From: an uncultured archaeon | GTDB taxonomy: Archaea; Halobacteriota; Methanosarcinia; Methanotrichales; Methanotrichaceae | Direction of reading: 5' to 3' | NCBI GenBank assembly: GCA_902385025.1 | Contig: CABMDX010000328.1 | Coordinates: 1 to 5,584 of the forward strand | Length of the DNA stretch: 5,584 nucleotides | In this document: positions 1-5,584 of the stretch, piece after piece | How the letters are laid out: every line of letters begins with the position of its first letter | How positions within the stretch are numbered: position 1 is the first letter of the stretch | Program-made: the position numbers and the translations under genes | The notes under the pieces: generated by a model | Databases searched by the model: none | Told to the model about the DNA's origin: nothing | Seen by the model: the letters and a program-made list of their open reading frames with translations, nothing else

Positions 1-155
1 CCAAATTAAGTAAAACTATGACACCAATAGATTTGCTATTTGAGTTTAGCAAAATATATCATATCGACTATGGCAAAGAGAGCATTATTATGGAAATTCC
101 TAAAAAAGTTCGTGATTTAGATGCAAGTCTTAAACTAAATCTATTCCCCACGTAA
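1..155 (+). CDS. C-terminal end of a probable transposase (partial, cut by left window edge)
   Basis: An open frame enters from the left edge (first full codon at 3) and ends at TAA 153-155, giving 50 visible residues. The readable part contains TPIDLLFEFSKIY, then a short beta-like stretch, then MEIPKKVRDLD and a C-terminal NLFPT. This pattern (helix, strand, 'EIPKKVR', short tail) recalls the C-terminus of DDE transposases of the IS1634/IS4 type found in methanogens, but the catalytic domain lies outside the window, so this rests on family memory. Support comes from what follows. The stop is immediately followed by a sequence that looks like an insertion-sequence terminal repeat, and the next gene's frame opens just beyond it. 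It could instead be the tail of an unrelated protein. Base composition is AT-rich, like the next two genes. Confidence 0.45.
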   Translation, partial: KLSKTMTPIDLLFEFSKIYHIDYGKESIIMEIPKKVRDLDASLKLNLFPT

Positions 156-172
156 TGCGGAGTTAAGGTTAG
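154..172 (+). repeat. Possible right terminal repeat of the insertion sequence
   Basis: The bases right after the transposase-like frame (AATGCGGAGTTAAGGTTAG) have the look of the terminal inverted repeat that usually follows the transposase stop codon in IS1634/IS4-type elements. The matching left end would lie upstream of the window, so neither the inverted repeat nor a target duplication can be confirmed. The frame of the next gene is closed by TAG at 170-172 within this sequence and is open from 173 onward, which is what an element boundary near 172 would produce. Confidence 0.3.
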
Positions 173-184
173 ATATATAAATTT
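173..184 (+). promoter_or_regulatory. TATA-like box before the metalloprotease gene
   Basis: ATATATAAATTT lies 13-24 bases upstream of the ATG at 197. An archaeal TATA box places the transcript start about 25 bases downstream of its centre. That would fall at or just past the ATG, so if this box is used the transcript would be leaderless. No ribosome binding site is visible before the ATG (the preceding bases are CTTCACTTGGC), which fits. The position right at the putative element boundary means the promoter could be newly formed by the insertion. No clear BRE is seen. This is inferred from sequence pattern alone. Confidence 0.3.
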
Positions 185-196
185 GCTTCACTTGGC

Positions 197-2569
197 ATGG
201 CAATTTTGCTGGAACTTGTTGCTTTAACAATGATGAGCTCTGCAGCACCCGTCTTGATAGATTTTGAGAATTTATCCGATCATGAAGTTGCTTATTTTCA
301 ATATGCGGAAAGAGGAATCACATTCAATAGGCCCGTGGTTGTTGACGATTCAAGGAGAGTTGAACCTTCAAGATATCAAGACTTTGCGCATTCTGGCGCA
401 AAAGCCATCGAGCAATGCTATCCCAGTGCGGAGTTATGTGTGACGCCATTTCATATTATGTTTACTGCTCCACAGAAGCATGTAAGAGTTTGGGTGGGCT
501 ACTCGTCATTAGGCAGCCACGATTATAAGATAATAGCAATAATGCGTGCTTTTAATAAGACAGCCGGGCTAATAAAAGAAACATCAGTTGCGTTCAAGCC
601 GAGTACAGGTCCGATACCCATTAAAGCGCCTTTGGAGATAGTATTAGATAGCGCAAGTATCGATAGTTTGACCTTAAATTTGGCATCCGATGCCAGCAAT
701 CCAATAAGTACGCACTATTTGGCGGTTGACGATGTTGAATACGATACAGCCGGACCTCCACCACCATGCAATGCTACTAAAAAACCAGTTGTGTCAATTT
801 CCGAGCCAACGGCGGGACAAACGTTGAGAGCAAATGTATTCGAATTGCAGGGCACGATCAGTACTACGGACCAACTTCAGAGTGCGTATCTAATCACAGC
901 AGGGTCAGATGGGATTAAAACAATTGATCTGTTAAGCACGAGTCCAAGCTTATTTAATGGCGGCCATTTCAGCGCTCATGGGATTACTGAATCATTGTCC
1001 TTAGGCACAAATACTATTTCTGTAAGGGCGCAGAATTGCATGGGCTATGGCGAGAACAGCGTAACAGTAACGTATCAGCCTTGCAATAGAACATTAGAAC
1101 CTGTCGTCACCATCCTTGAACCTGTTTCATCTGATATTGTAGTGTCGATTCCTCCTAGACTGAAGGGTAATATTAATCCAAAAGACAATATTAAAAACGT
1201 TATTGTAATAGTATCTGCTGGACCGCCAATATATACCGGTTTTCATCAATTTGAAATCTATCCAAATGATCAAGGCTTTTTTGATTATCAGCTTAGAGAG
1301 GATGATTTATATCAGAATTGTCAAAGTATTATCTCAGTCGTAGCGCAATCAAGAAACGGTTGTTTTGGCCAGGCAGATACGAAGATCGTATTCTTTAAAA
1401 GGGATGAAACGAAACGCATAAGAGGTAGAATACTCTATGAAGATGCTTCGGCTGATGGCCAGACTTCTGCAGGATTCAAGCCTGCGCGATTTTGTAAGTT
1501 TACTTTACAACTTAATTATGAATTTGGACTCGAATACAAATCATGTTTAACCGATAGCCAAGGAAATTTCAGCTTTATCGCTCCAGCAAATGGATTAAGA
1601 TCGGCCGGAGTTAATCTCGGTACTGATTCGGATGAATATTCTGTAAATTACGCAGTTAGAGTGTCAAAAGACCTTGAATACTGCAACGAGTATGTATGGT
1701 GGTATAGCCATTTTCATAAAGCCTTTGCCGGACAAGACTTGAATTTTGGAGATCTAAAGATAGGCAAAGACGAAGATCTTGATTTTATAGGCAACTGGCA
1801 AGAGAATGAACACCATATAGTCTGCGGTGGTCCAATTTACAAACTTCCAGGAGGCTCAACATACTTTAATATTGCAGATAGCATCCTATGCGCGAGAGAA
1901 TATGCAGATGGAAAGAGATTTGATAGCGATAATATCGGTCAAGTAGCTGTAACTTGGGAACCGACGTCGCATTATGACTGGTTTTGGGAAGAGATACATC
2001 TCGCTTCAGGAGATGGCTTCAATGATGCAACAATTGTCCACGAATACGGGCATCATCTTCAGAACACCATAAGCACATTTAAAAGCATTAAAAGAGGTCA
2101 TGGATCATGCGACGTAACTAACCCCAATTTCGCATGGAAAGAGGGATTTCCCGCATATCTAGCGGATATCGTTCCGTATCACTATAATTTATCTAATCTA
2201 TATACTTTTGAAATCGAAAATTTTTCCTGCCAGGGAACCACATCAGAAAGTGTTGAGGGTGTCGTTGAAGCGGTATTGTGGGACTTAGCTGATGAAGGGG
2301 GCTGGAAATTCCCGAATACGAAGAATGGAAGTGCGATTACTGCAGATGAGGATTTTGATACGCTAAGTGGAAAAGAGGATATTGTGTTTAATATATTTGA
2401 TAATGAAATGGATCTGGCAGGTGGAATTATGTATCCTTCTCCTGGTGTCGACATATGCACATTTGTAAATATTGGGTGGATGGGCAGCAGGCTGTCGTTA
2501 AGTCAGCAAGATAAAGATGCAATTAGGCTGATTTGTAAGCACTACAATATTGGATGCGTTCCACCATGA
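197..2569 (+). CDS. Secreted multidomain zinc metalloprotease (gluzincin-like)
   Basis: This 790-residue protein is probably exported. Residues 1-17 form a short hydrophobic signal-like segment ending in SSAA, with no basic n-region. Residues 19-183 form a beta-rich domain starting VLIDFENL and ending with LAVDDVEYD, like jelly-roll domains of surface proteins. A PPPP linker leads to two Ig-like repeats of about 105 residues, each opening with PCNxTxxPVVxIxEP (from C191 and C296). Residues 408-525 resemble a carboxypeptidase-regulatory (transthyretin-like) domain, with TDSQGNFSF at 452-460. The catalytic domain (about 545-790) carries HEYGHH at 615-620, giving zinc ligands H615 and H619 and catalytic base E616. 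WKEGFPAYLAD supplies the probable third ligand E649, and ESVEGVVEAVLWDLAD (684 onward) follows as in related proteases. Seventeen cysteines suit life outside the cell. There is no C-terminal anchor or sorting motif, so it is either released or held by its partner. Its stop overlaps the next start (ATGA). The start at 197 is the only in-frame start before the hydrophobic segment. The frame is open back to 173, so the native N-terminus may have been clipped by the insertion sequence. Substrate unknown. Confidence 0.85.
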   Translation: MAILLELVALTMMSSAAPVLIDFENLSDHEVAYFQYAERGITFNRPVVVDDSRRVEPSRYQDFAHSGAKAIEQCYPSAELCVTPFHIMFTAPQKHVRVWVGYSSLGSHDYKIIAIMRAFNKTAGLIKETSVAFKPSTGPIPIKAPLEIVLDSASIDSLTLNLASDASNPISTHYLAVDDVEYDTAGPPPPCNATKKPVVSISEPTAGQTLRANVFELQGTISTTDQLQSAYLITAGSDGIKTIDLLSTSPSLFNGGHFSAHGITESLSLGTNTISVRAQNCMGYGENSVTVTYQPCNRTLEPVVTILEPVSSDIVVSIPPRLKGNINPKDNIKNVIVIVSAGPPIYTGFHQFEIYPNDQGFFDYQLREDDLYQNCQSIISVVAQSRNGCFGQADTKIVFFKRDETKRIRGRILYEDASADGQTSAGFKPARFCKFTLQLNYEFGLEYKSCLTDSQGNFSFIAPANGLRSAGVNLGTDSDEYSVNYAVRVSKDLEYCNEYVWWYSHFHKAFAGQDLNFGDLKIGKDEDLDFIGNWQENEHHIVCGGPIYKLPGGSTYFNIADSILCAREYADGKRFDSDNIGQVAVTWEPTSHYDWFWEEIHLASGDGFNDATIVHEYGHHLQNTISTFKSIKRGHGSCDVTNPNFAWKEGFPAYLADIVPYHYNLSNLYTFEIENFSCQGTTSESVEGVVEAVLWDLADEGGWKFPNTKNGSAITADEDFDTLSGKEDIVFNIFDNEMDLAGGIMYPSPGVDICTFVNIGWMGSRLSLSQQDKDAIRLICKHYNIGCVPP

Positions 2570-3309
2570 ATAAAATTTTGTGGAGATTTATGGTTAGTTT
2601 TGTTATAATCCTCTTGTTCGTAGTGTTATCCATTTGTGGAATCCAATGGCTATCAATTGGAGAACCTAAGGAAAGATTGAATATCGATTACCTGGAAGCA
2701 ATGCAACTAAATCCTACCGAAGATTATATTCAAAGATTGGAACGTATTATATCCAAGAACAATGATCCTTATTTGATAGAAAGGGCGATATTTATATTAA
2801 CAGATATTGCTCTTCGCAAAAATCAATCAGATAAAATTATATTTTTTCTTAAAAATATTGCAATGAATGAAGAGAATGATATGATCAGGACCGCAGCATA
2901 TGCAAATATCGACTTGATCAGAACAGTACATCCACTTGAGAAAGTAGGGTCTATGGGTCTTGCTGTAAATGGAAAGATACAGAAGGGAGAAAATATCAAT
3001 ATTATTGCGAGAATATCCTCGACCATTCCCGTTACTAATGCCGTAATCGGGATAAATAGATTGCATAAGGATATTGAAATTTTATCAAGCCCTACTGTGA
3101 AAATTAATATATCTAAAAATGAGCATGTTCCGGAAAATCAATTGGTAACATTCAAATTGAGATTGAAGGAAGCTGGCCTCTATAAAATCCCGGTCTCTCT
3201 ATTGATGAGTATTGATAGAATTGATTACAGTTTGACATATAAATACATATATTTGAATGTTAGCTCAATGAATCCAGCACCGTATGATGCAGTTCATATC
3301 GAGAGCTGA
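2566..3309 (+). CDS. Membrane-anchored protein with HEAT-like helical segment and C-terminal beta domain, unknown function
   Basis: I do not recognise this 247-residue protein as a named family. The chosen ATG (2566) overlaps the protease stop as ATGA, the usual sign of translational coupling. An in-frame ATG at 2554 would add MRST and overlap by 16 bases, and is less likely. Residues 8-29 form one strongly hydrophobic segment after the basic MNKILWR, so the protein is probably anchored with the rest outside. Residues 35-122 are helical with paired amphipathic helices (around NDPYLIERAIFILTDIAL, then DMIRTAAYANIDLI), resembling HEAT or TPR-like repeats. From about 128 to 235 the sequence alternates hydrophobic and polar residues (VNGKIQKGENINIIARIS; LVTFKLRLKEAGLYKIPVS), suggesting an Ig-like beta sandwich. 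It has no catalytic motif. Its position suggests it tethers, chaperones or controls the secreted protease, which is inference. No T-rich terminator directly follows, but a strong inverted repeat covers its stop codon. Confidence 0.75.
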   Translation: MNKILWRFMVSFVIILLFVVLSICGIQWLSIGEPKERLNIDYLEAMQLNPTEDYIQRLERIISKNNDPYLIERAIFILTDIALRKNQSDKIIFFLKNIAMNEENDMIRTAAYANIDLIRTVHPLEKVGSMGLAVNGKIQKGENINIIARISSTIPVTNAVIGINRLHKDIEILSSPTVKINISKNEHVPENQLVTFKLRLKEAGLYKIPVSLLMSIDRIDYSLTYKYIYLNVSSMNPAPYDAVHIES

Positions 3310-3315
3310 ACTGCA
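3288..3315 (+). repeat. Perfect 9-bp inverted repeat over the stop codon
   Basis: TGCAGTTCA (3288-3296) and TGAACTGCA (3307-3315) are exact reverse complements separated by 10 bases. The right arm includes the TGA stop of the membrane-protein gene. In RNA this would form a 9-bp hairpin at the end of the operon. It is not followed by a T-run, so it looks more like a 3'-end stability or processing element than a classical terminator. Confidence 0.6.
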
Positions 3316-3327
3316 GAGATATAACCC

Positions 3328-3347
3328 CATTACGCACTTCGCGTATG
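3328..3347 (+). repeat. Small hairpin in the intergenic region
   Basis: TACGC (3331-3335) pairs with GCGTA (3341-3345) across a five-base ACTTC loop. CA and TG extend the stem to seven pairs with one bulged T. On the minus strand the left half reads CGTAATGGGGTTA, which resembles the putative insertion-sequence end at 151-171 (CGTAATGCGG followed by GTTA). It may therefore be a decayed element end, or simply a stem-loop. Confidence 0.35.
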
Positions 3348-3352
3348 CCAAT

Positions 3353-3376
3353 TCAGGAATCTTCTGATTTTAATTT
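3353..3376 (+). terminator. Weak hairpin followed by a T-rich run
   Basis: TCAGGA (3353-3358) can pair with TTCTGA (3362-3367) across a three-base loop, with one G-T pair. TTTTAATTT follows directly. A T-rich stretch after an operon is the usual archaeal termination signal, so transcription of the protease pair may end near here. The hairpin is short and could be chance. Confidence 0.35.
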
Positions 3377-3410
3377 GTATAAGAAAATGAAATCTAGGAT
3401 ATTATTCTTA

Positions 3411-3419
3411 TTAAAAATA
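3411..3419 (+). promoter_or_regulatory. TATA-like box before the iron-sulfur protein gene
   Basis: TTAAAAATA sits in the AT-rich stretch before the GC-richer gene. A start about 25 bases downstream would give a leader of roughly 50 bases. The 184-base gap and the composition change support a separate promoter for the following pair. No clear BRE is seen, and other AT-rich positions nearby could serve. Confidence 0.25.
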
Positions 3420-3493
3420 ACTGTAATGTTCTATTTGTATTGTTCTGCTGATTTCATGCCAGCAAAGGACGATCTTGGAGAGCCTTTTATCCA

Positions 3494-4321
3494 ATGAGTT
3501 CCAACAAGGCAGATCTCATGAACGAGGATCTGCTGGAGGCCGTCAGGCAAAGATGCTGGAGAATGGAGATACCTCTGGTTGGTGTGGCAGATGTGCGGCG
3601 CTGGGAGAGCCCTCCCTTTCTTCCCTGGATGCCTGAGGAGTTTTATCCGCATTCGATATTTCCTGAGGCCAGGTCGGTTATCGTCATAGGACTTCCGATA
3701 AGCCTGCCAGTCCTTGAGACCAGCCCCTCCATCTATTACCGGGAGCTTTATGCAACAGTTAACGTGCTCCTTGACCAGTATACCTACCGCCTCTCCAACT
3801 TCCTCTGCGAGCGAGGCCATCCCTCGATATTTGTTCCACGGGATGGATACTCCGGGATTCAGGCGCTCTTGAAAAATCCCATGGCCTTCTTCTCAGTGAG
3901 GCACGCCGCCTTCCTGGCAGGTCTCGGGAGCTTTGGAGTCAATAACATGCTCCTCACGCCGAGGTACGGACCCAGGGTACGCTTCGGAGCGGTCTTGACA
4001 GCCGCAGCTCTTCCCTCAGATCCGCTGCAAATGGAGACGCTCTGCAACCGCTGCATGCGCTGTGTGAAGATGTGCCCCGCCGGCGCTCTGGGCGAGAAAG
4101 ACTATCCGCAAGGCCTGACCGACAGGATGAGCTGCGCCCGCCACAGCGCGGAGCTGAACCGGCGCGGCATATCTCCATGCGGAATATGCATCAAGGTCTG
4201 CCCGGTGGGAGAGGATCGAGAGCTCTTTGGGCGACAGGATGCCTCGATCTACAGCAAGAAAGAGCGATTCTCCGAAGGGCATAAGGCATGGGAGCATGTG
4301 CAGTCTTATGGAGGGCTGTAG
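3494..4321 (+). CDS. QueG-like / reductive-dehalogenase-like 4Fe-4S protein
   Basis: This 275-residue cytoplasmic protein belongs to the broad family that includes epoxyqueuosine reductase (QueG) and corrinoid reductive dehalogenases. The N-terminal part contains a conserved-looking FPEARSVIVIGLPI. The mid-section has AGLGSFGVNN (from about 142) and TPRYGPRVRFGAVLT (155-169), the counterpart of GLGWxGKN...G in QueG. Cysteines C184, C187, C190 and C194 (CxxCxxCxxxCP) with C214, C229, C232 and C236 supply eight ligands for two [4Fe-4S] clusters, C236 and C194 probably swapping as in bacterial ferredoxins. The C-terminal HEAT domain of full-length QueG is absent. There is no twin-arginine signal, unlike respiratory dehalogenases. 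Archaea are not known to make queuosine, so the bacterial function should not be carried over. More likely it is an electron-transfer or corrinoid-linked reductase whose substrate is unknown. The start at 3494 has GGAG at 3477-3480, rather far upstream. A second ATG at 3518 with AAGG eight bases before it is a real alternative. The downstream radical SAM gene begins 57 bases after the stop, suggesting an operon. Confidence 0.8.
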   Translation: MSSNKADLMNEDLLEAVRQRCWRMEIPLVGVADVRRWESPPFLPWMPEEFYPHSIFPEARSVIVIGLPISLPVLETSPSIYYRELYATVNVLLDQYTYRLSNFLCERGHPSIFVPRDGYSGIQALLKNPMAFFSVRHAAFLAGLGSFGVNNMLLTPRYGPRVRFGAVLTAAALPSDPLQMETLCNRCMRCVKMCPAGALGEKDYPQGLTDRMSCARHSAELNRRGISPCGICIKVCPVGEDRELFGRQDASIYSKKERFSEGHKAWEHVQSYGGL

Positions 4322-4343
4322 AATGGTAGTCCGTAGAATCGTA
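4318..4343 (+). repeat. Imperfect 11-base direct repeat at the gene junction
   Basis: GTAGAATGGTA (4318-4328) and GTAGAATCGTA (4333-4343) match at 10 of 11 bases with a 15-base period. The first copy includes the TAG stop of the iron-sulfur gene. It may be a small tandem duplication or a protein or RNA binding site in the short gap, and no function is evident. Confidence 0.4.
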
Positions 4344-4378
4344 AGCTTAATCTTCCATGGCTGCAGGACAGGTCGATT

Positions 4379-5584
4379 ATGACTCCCAGGGTTCTGTTCA
4401 CTACCATTTATAGAAAGGGCTCCGAGCCCTATGACTATATCGGAGCCAATACGAGGTCATGGTTCAGATTCTACTGGCCGCGCATCCAGTCCTTCGGCCT
4501 GCGATTTCTGAAGCAGAACATTCCTGAGCTTGAGATCCTGGAGTTTCCCACCTGGGAAGAGTACAATAAGAAGCTGCAAGAGGGCTGGGATGTTGTCGGA
4601 CTCTCCTTTTATCTGAGCGAGACTCATGAAGCTATGGAGATGGTAGAAGCGGCACGTGCCGCAGGTGCGGGAGAGGTCTGGGCCGGGAACTACGGCGCTC
4701 TGACAACCGCAATTCAAGACAGGTTCGACAAGATATTTACAGGCTATTCAGAGCATCAACTGGCGCCATATTTCGGCAGGAAGATCAAGGATATCATTCA
4801 CCCTCCGCTCATCGAGTATCTGAATACTCCCTTCAATATCAAGCTGAATATTTATGGAGTCTTATTCACCACCCGCGGCTGCCCCATAGGCTGCAAGTTC
4901 TGCCAGACGCCGGTATTCTGCAACAAGCCCAATATCATCTCTCCAAAAAGCATTGAAAGGGTTCTGGCCTATTACAAAGAGAATGGAATCAATGTGGTGC
5001 TGATAGAGGACGAGAACTTCGGCTGCAACCGCCGCCATGCTGATGAGGTCGTGGAGCTGCTCGACAAATATGAGATGGTCTGGGGTTGCATGGCCCGCGC
5101 TGATTATCTTCGCAAAAAGATCGACGACTGGGCCGATATGAGACAGAAAAACGGCCGAAAGGTCGCAGGCTTTGGAGGAGCGGGCATTGTCATAGAAAAT
5201 CTGCATCAAGAGCGCCTGGACGACATTAAAAAGAAGGAAGGGACGGAGGATATTTTAGAGACGCTGCGAATGCTGCAGAGGCGGGGCCTGGGCACAGTGG
5301 GCTACTACATGATCGGCTTTGAGGAGGATACACAGGAGACGCTCCGTGAGGATATCAAGAAGCTTGCGGCCCTGAAGCTCGATATCACTCAGATTTGCGT
5401 CATCACGCCCCTGCCCCAGACGCCCATGTGGACAGAAATTTCTGAGAAGTACGGCATCTTCGATCAGGACTACCACCACCATGACGGCAAGCATCTAGTC
5501 TGGAATCATCCCCATATCAAGCCGGATGAGATGCTGGATATTCTGGACTGGTCCTTCAAAGAGGTGCATCCCTGGCACACACCC
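4379..5584 (+). CDS. Radical SAM protein, B12-binding-type architecture (C-terminus beyond window)
   Basis: The frame runs from ATG 4379 to the right edge without a stop, giving 402 residues. An in-frame TAG at 4334-4336 and no other start codon before 4379 fix the start. AGGT lies a few bases upstream as a weak ribosome binding site. Residues 1-150 have the alternating strand/helix look of the N-terminal domain of B12-binding radical SAM proteins (WDVVGLSFYLSETHEAMEMV; AGEVWAGNYG) but show no DxHxxG cobalamin motif. The radical SAM core follows. RGCPIGCKFC gives C168, C172 and C175 for the [4Fe-4S]-SAM cluster. IEDENF at 209-214, GFGGAGI at 264-270, YYMIGFEEDT (from 309) and TPLPQTPMW (from 343) are typical later core elements. 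Such enzymes use a 5'-deoxyadenosyl radical for methylation, ring or sulfur chemistry, and the substrate cannot be read from the sequence. A histidine cluster (YHHHDGKH) lies near the visible end. The upstream iron-sulfur protein could supply electrons, which is inference. Confidence 0.85.
   Translation, partial: MTPRVLFTTIYRKGSEPYDYIGANTRSWFRFYWPRIQSFGLRFLKQNIPELEILEFPTWEEYNKKLQEGWDVVGLSFYLSETHEAMEMVEAARAAGAGEVWAGNYGALTTAIQDRFDKIFTGYSEHQLAPYFGRKIKDIIHPPLIEYLNTPFNIKLNIYGVLFTTRGCPIGCKFCQTPVFCNKPNIISPKSIERVLAYYKENGINVVLIEDENFGCNRRHADEVVELLDKYEMVWGCMARADYLRKKIDDWADMRQKNGRKVAGFGGAGIVIENLHQERLDDIKKKEGTEDILETLRMLQRRGLGTVGYYMIGFEEDTQETLREDIKKLAALKLDITQICVITPLPQTPMWTEISEKYGIFDQDYHHHDGKHLVWNHPHIKPDEMLDILDWSFKEVHPWHTP
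4417..4447 (+). repeat. Overlapping alternative hairpins early in the radical SAM coding region
   Basis: GGGCTC-C-GAGCCC (4417-4429) is a perfect inverted repeat, and GGCTCCGA (4418-4425) is also the exact reverse complement of TCGGAGCC (4440-4447). The two stems share the same left arm, so an RNA could form one or the other. They begin about 40 bases into the gene. The overlap may be chance within a coding sequence (residues near KGSEPYDYIGA). Confidence 0.45.

Noticed and set aside
2554..2568. ATG at 2554 as the start of the membrane protein
   Set aside because: It adds only MRST and overlaps the protease by 16 bases. The ATG at 2566 forms the usual ATGA overlap and puts the basic residues right before the membrane segment.
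2632..2640. Cysteine 24 of the membrane protein as a lipoprotein cleavage site
   Set aside because: The residues before it (LSI) do not fit the usual lipobox, which needs a small residue at the position before cysteine.
3431..3820. Open frame of 129 codons on the minus strand
   Set aside because: It lies opposite the iron-sulfur protein gene, whose cysteine motifs and family sequence are clear, and its own translation shows no recognisable domain.
4016..4297. Minus-strand open frames opposite the cysteine-cluster region
   Set aside because: They are by-products of GC-rich coding sequence on the other strand, with low-complexity translations.
3494..4321. Naming the iron-sulfur protein QueG
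   Set aside because: It lacks the HEAT domain, the GLGWxGKN element is altered, and the organism appears to be an archaeon without queuosine synthesis.
4323..4382. Nineteen-codon open frame from ATG 4323 whose TGA overlaps the radical SAM ATG
   Set aside because: It has no ribosome binding site and overlaps an imperfect direct repeat. The peptide has no recognisable feature, so a leader peptide cannot be supported.
1..5584. CRISPR array, tRNA or rRNA genes
   Set aside because: No regularly spaced repeats, no cloverleaf-like sequence and no rRNA-like segment were seen on either strand.

Overview
The window reads as archaeal DNA, most likely from a methanogen of the Methanosarcina/Methanothrix group. 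The basis is AGA/AGG and ATA codon use, weak or absent ribosome binding sites, TATA-like boxes, a QueG-like iron-sulfur protein that is not tied to queuosine, and a radical SAM protein of a type common in methanogens. The genus is inference. All four complete or nearly complete genes lie on the + strand. A short open frame at the left edge is the tail of a fifth gene cut by the window.

Region 1 (1-172) is probably the right end of an insertion sequence: the last 50 codons of a transposase-like protein, its TAA, and a terminal-repeat-like sequence. The element seems to abut, and perhaps to have clipped, the signal peptide region of the next gene.

Region 2 (173-3309) is AT-rich and holds a tightly coupled pair. 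The first gene encodes a 790-residue secreted multidomain protein. It has an N-terminal beta domain, two tandem Ig-like repeats, a carboxypeptidase-regulatory-like domain and a zinc metalloprotease domain with HEYGHH. Its stop overlaps the start of the second gene in an ATGA. The second gene encodes a 247-residue protein with one N-terminal membrane anchor, a helical HEAT-like segment and a C-terminal beta domain. Together they look like an exported protease and a membrane-tethered partner outside the membrane. I know of no described system matching this pair.

Region 3 (3310-3493) is a 184-base intergenic stretch. A perfect 9-bp inverted repeat overlaps the stop of the second gene, and two weaker hairpins follow, the last leading into a T-rich run. 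A TATA-like box for the next gene follows. Base composition shifts here from AT-rich to GC-richer.

Region 4 (3494-5584) holds a QueG/reductive-dehalogenase-like protein with eight cysteines placed for two [4Fe-4S] clusters. After 57 bases comes a radical SAM protein (CxxxCxxC) that runs off the right edge after 402 codons. The two are probably co-transcribed. An electron-donor or corrinoid-linked relation between them is inference.
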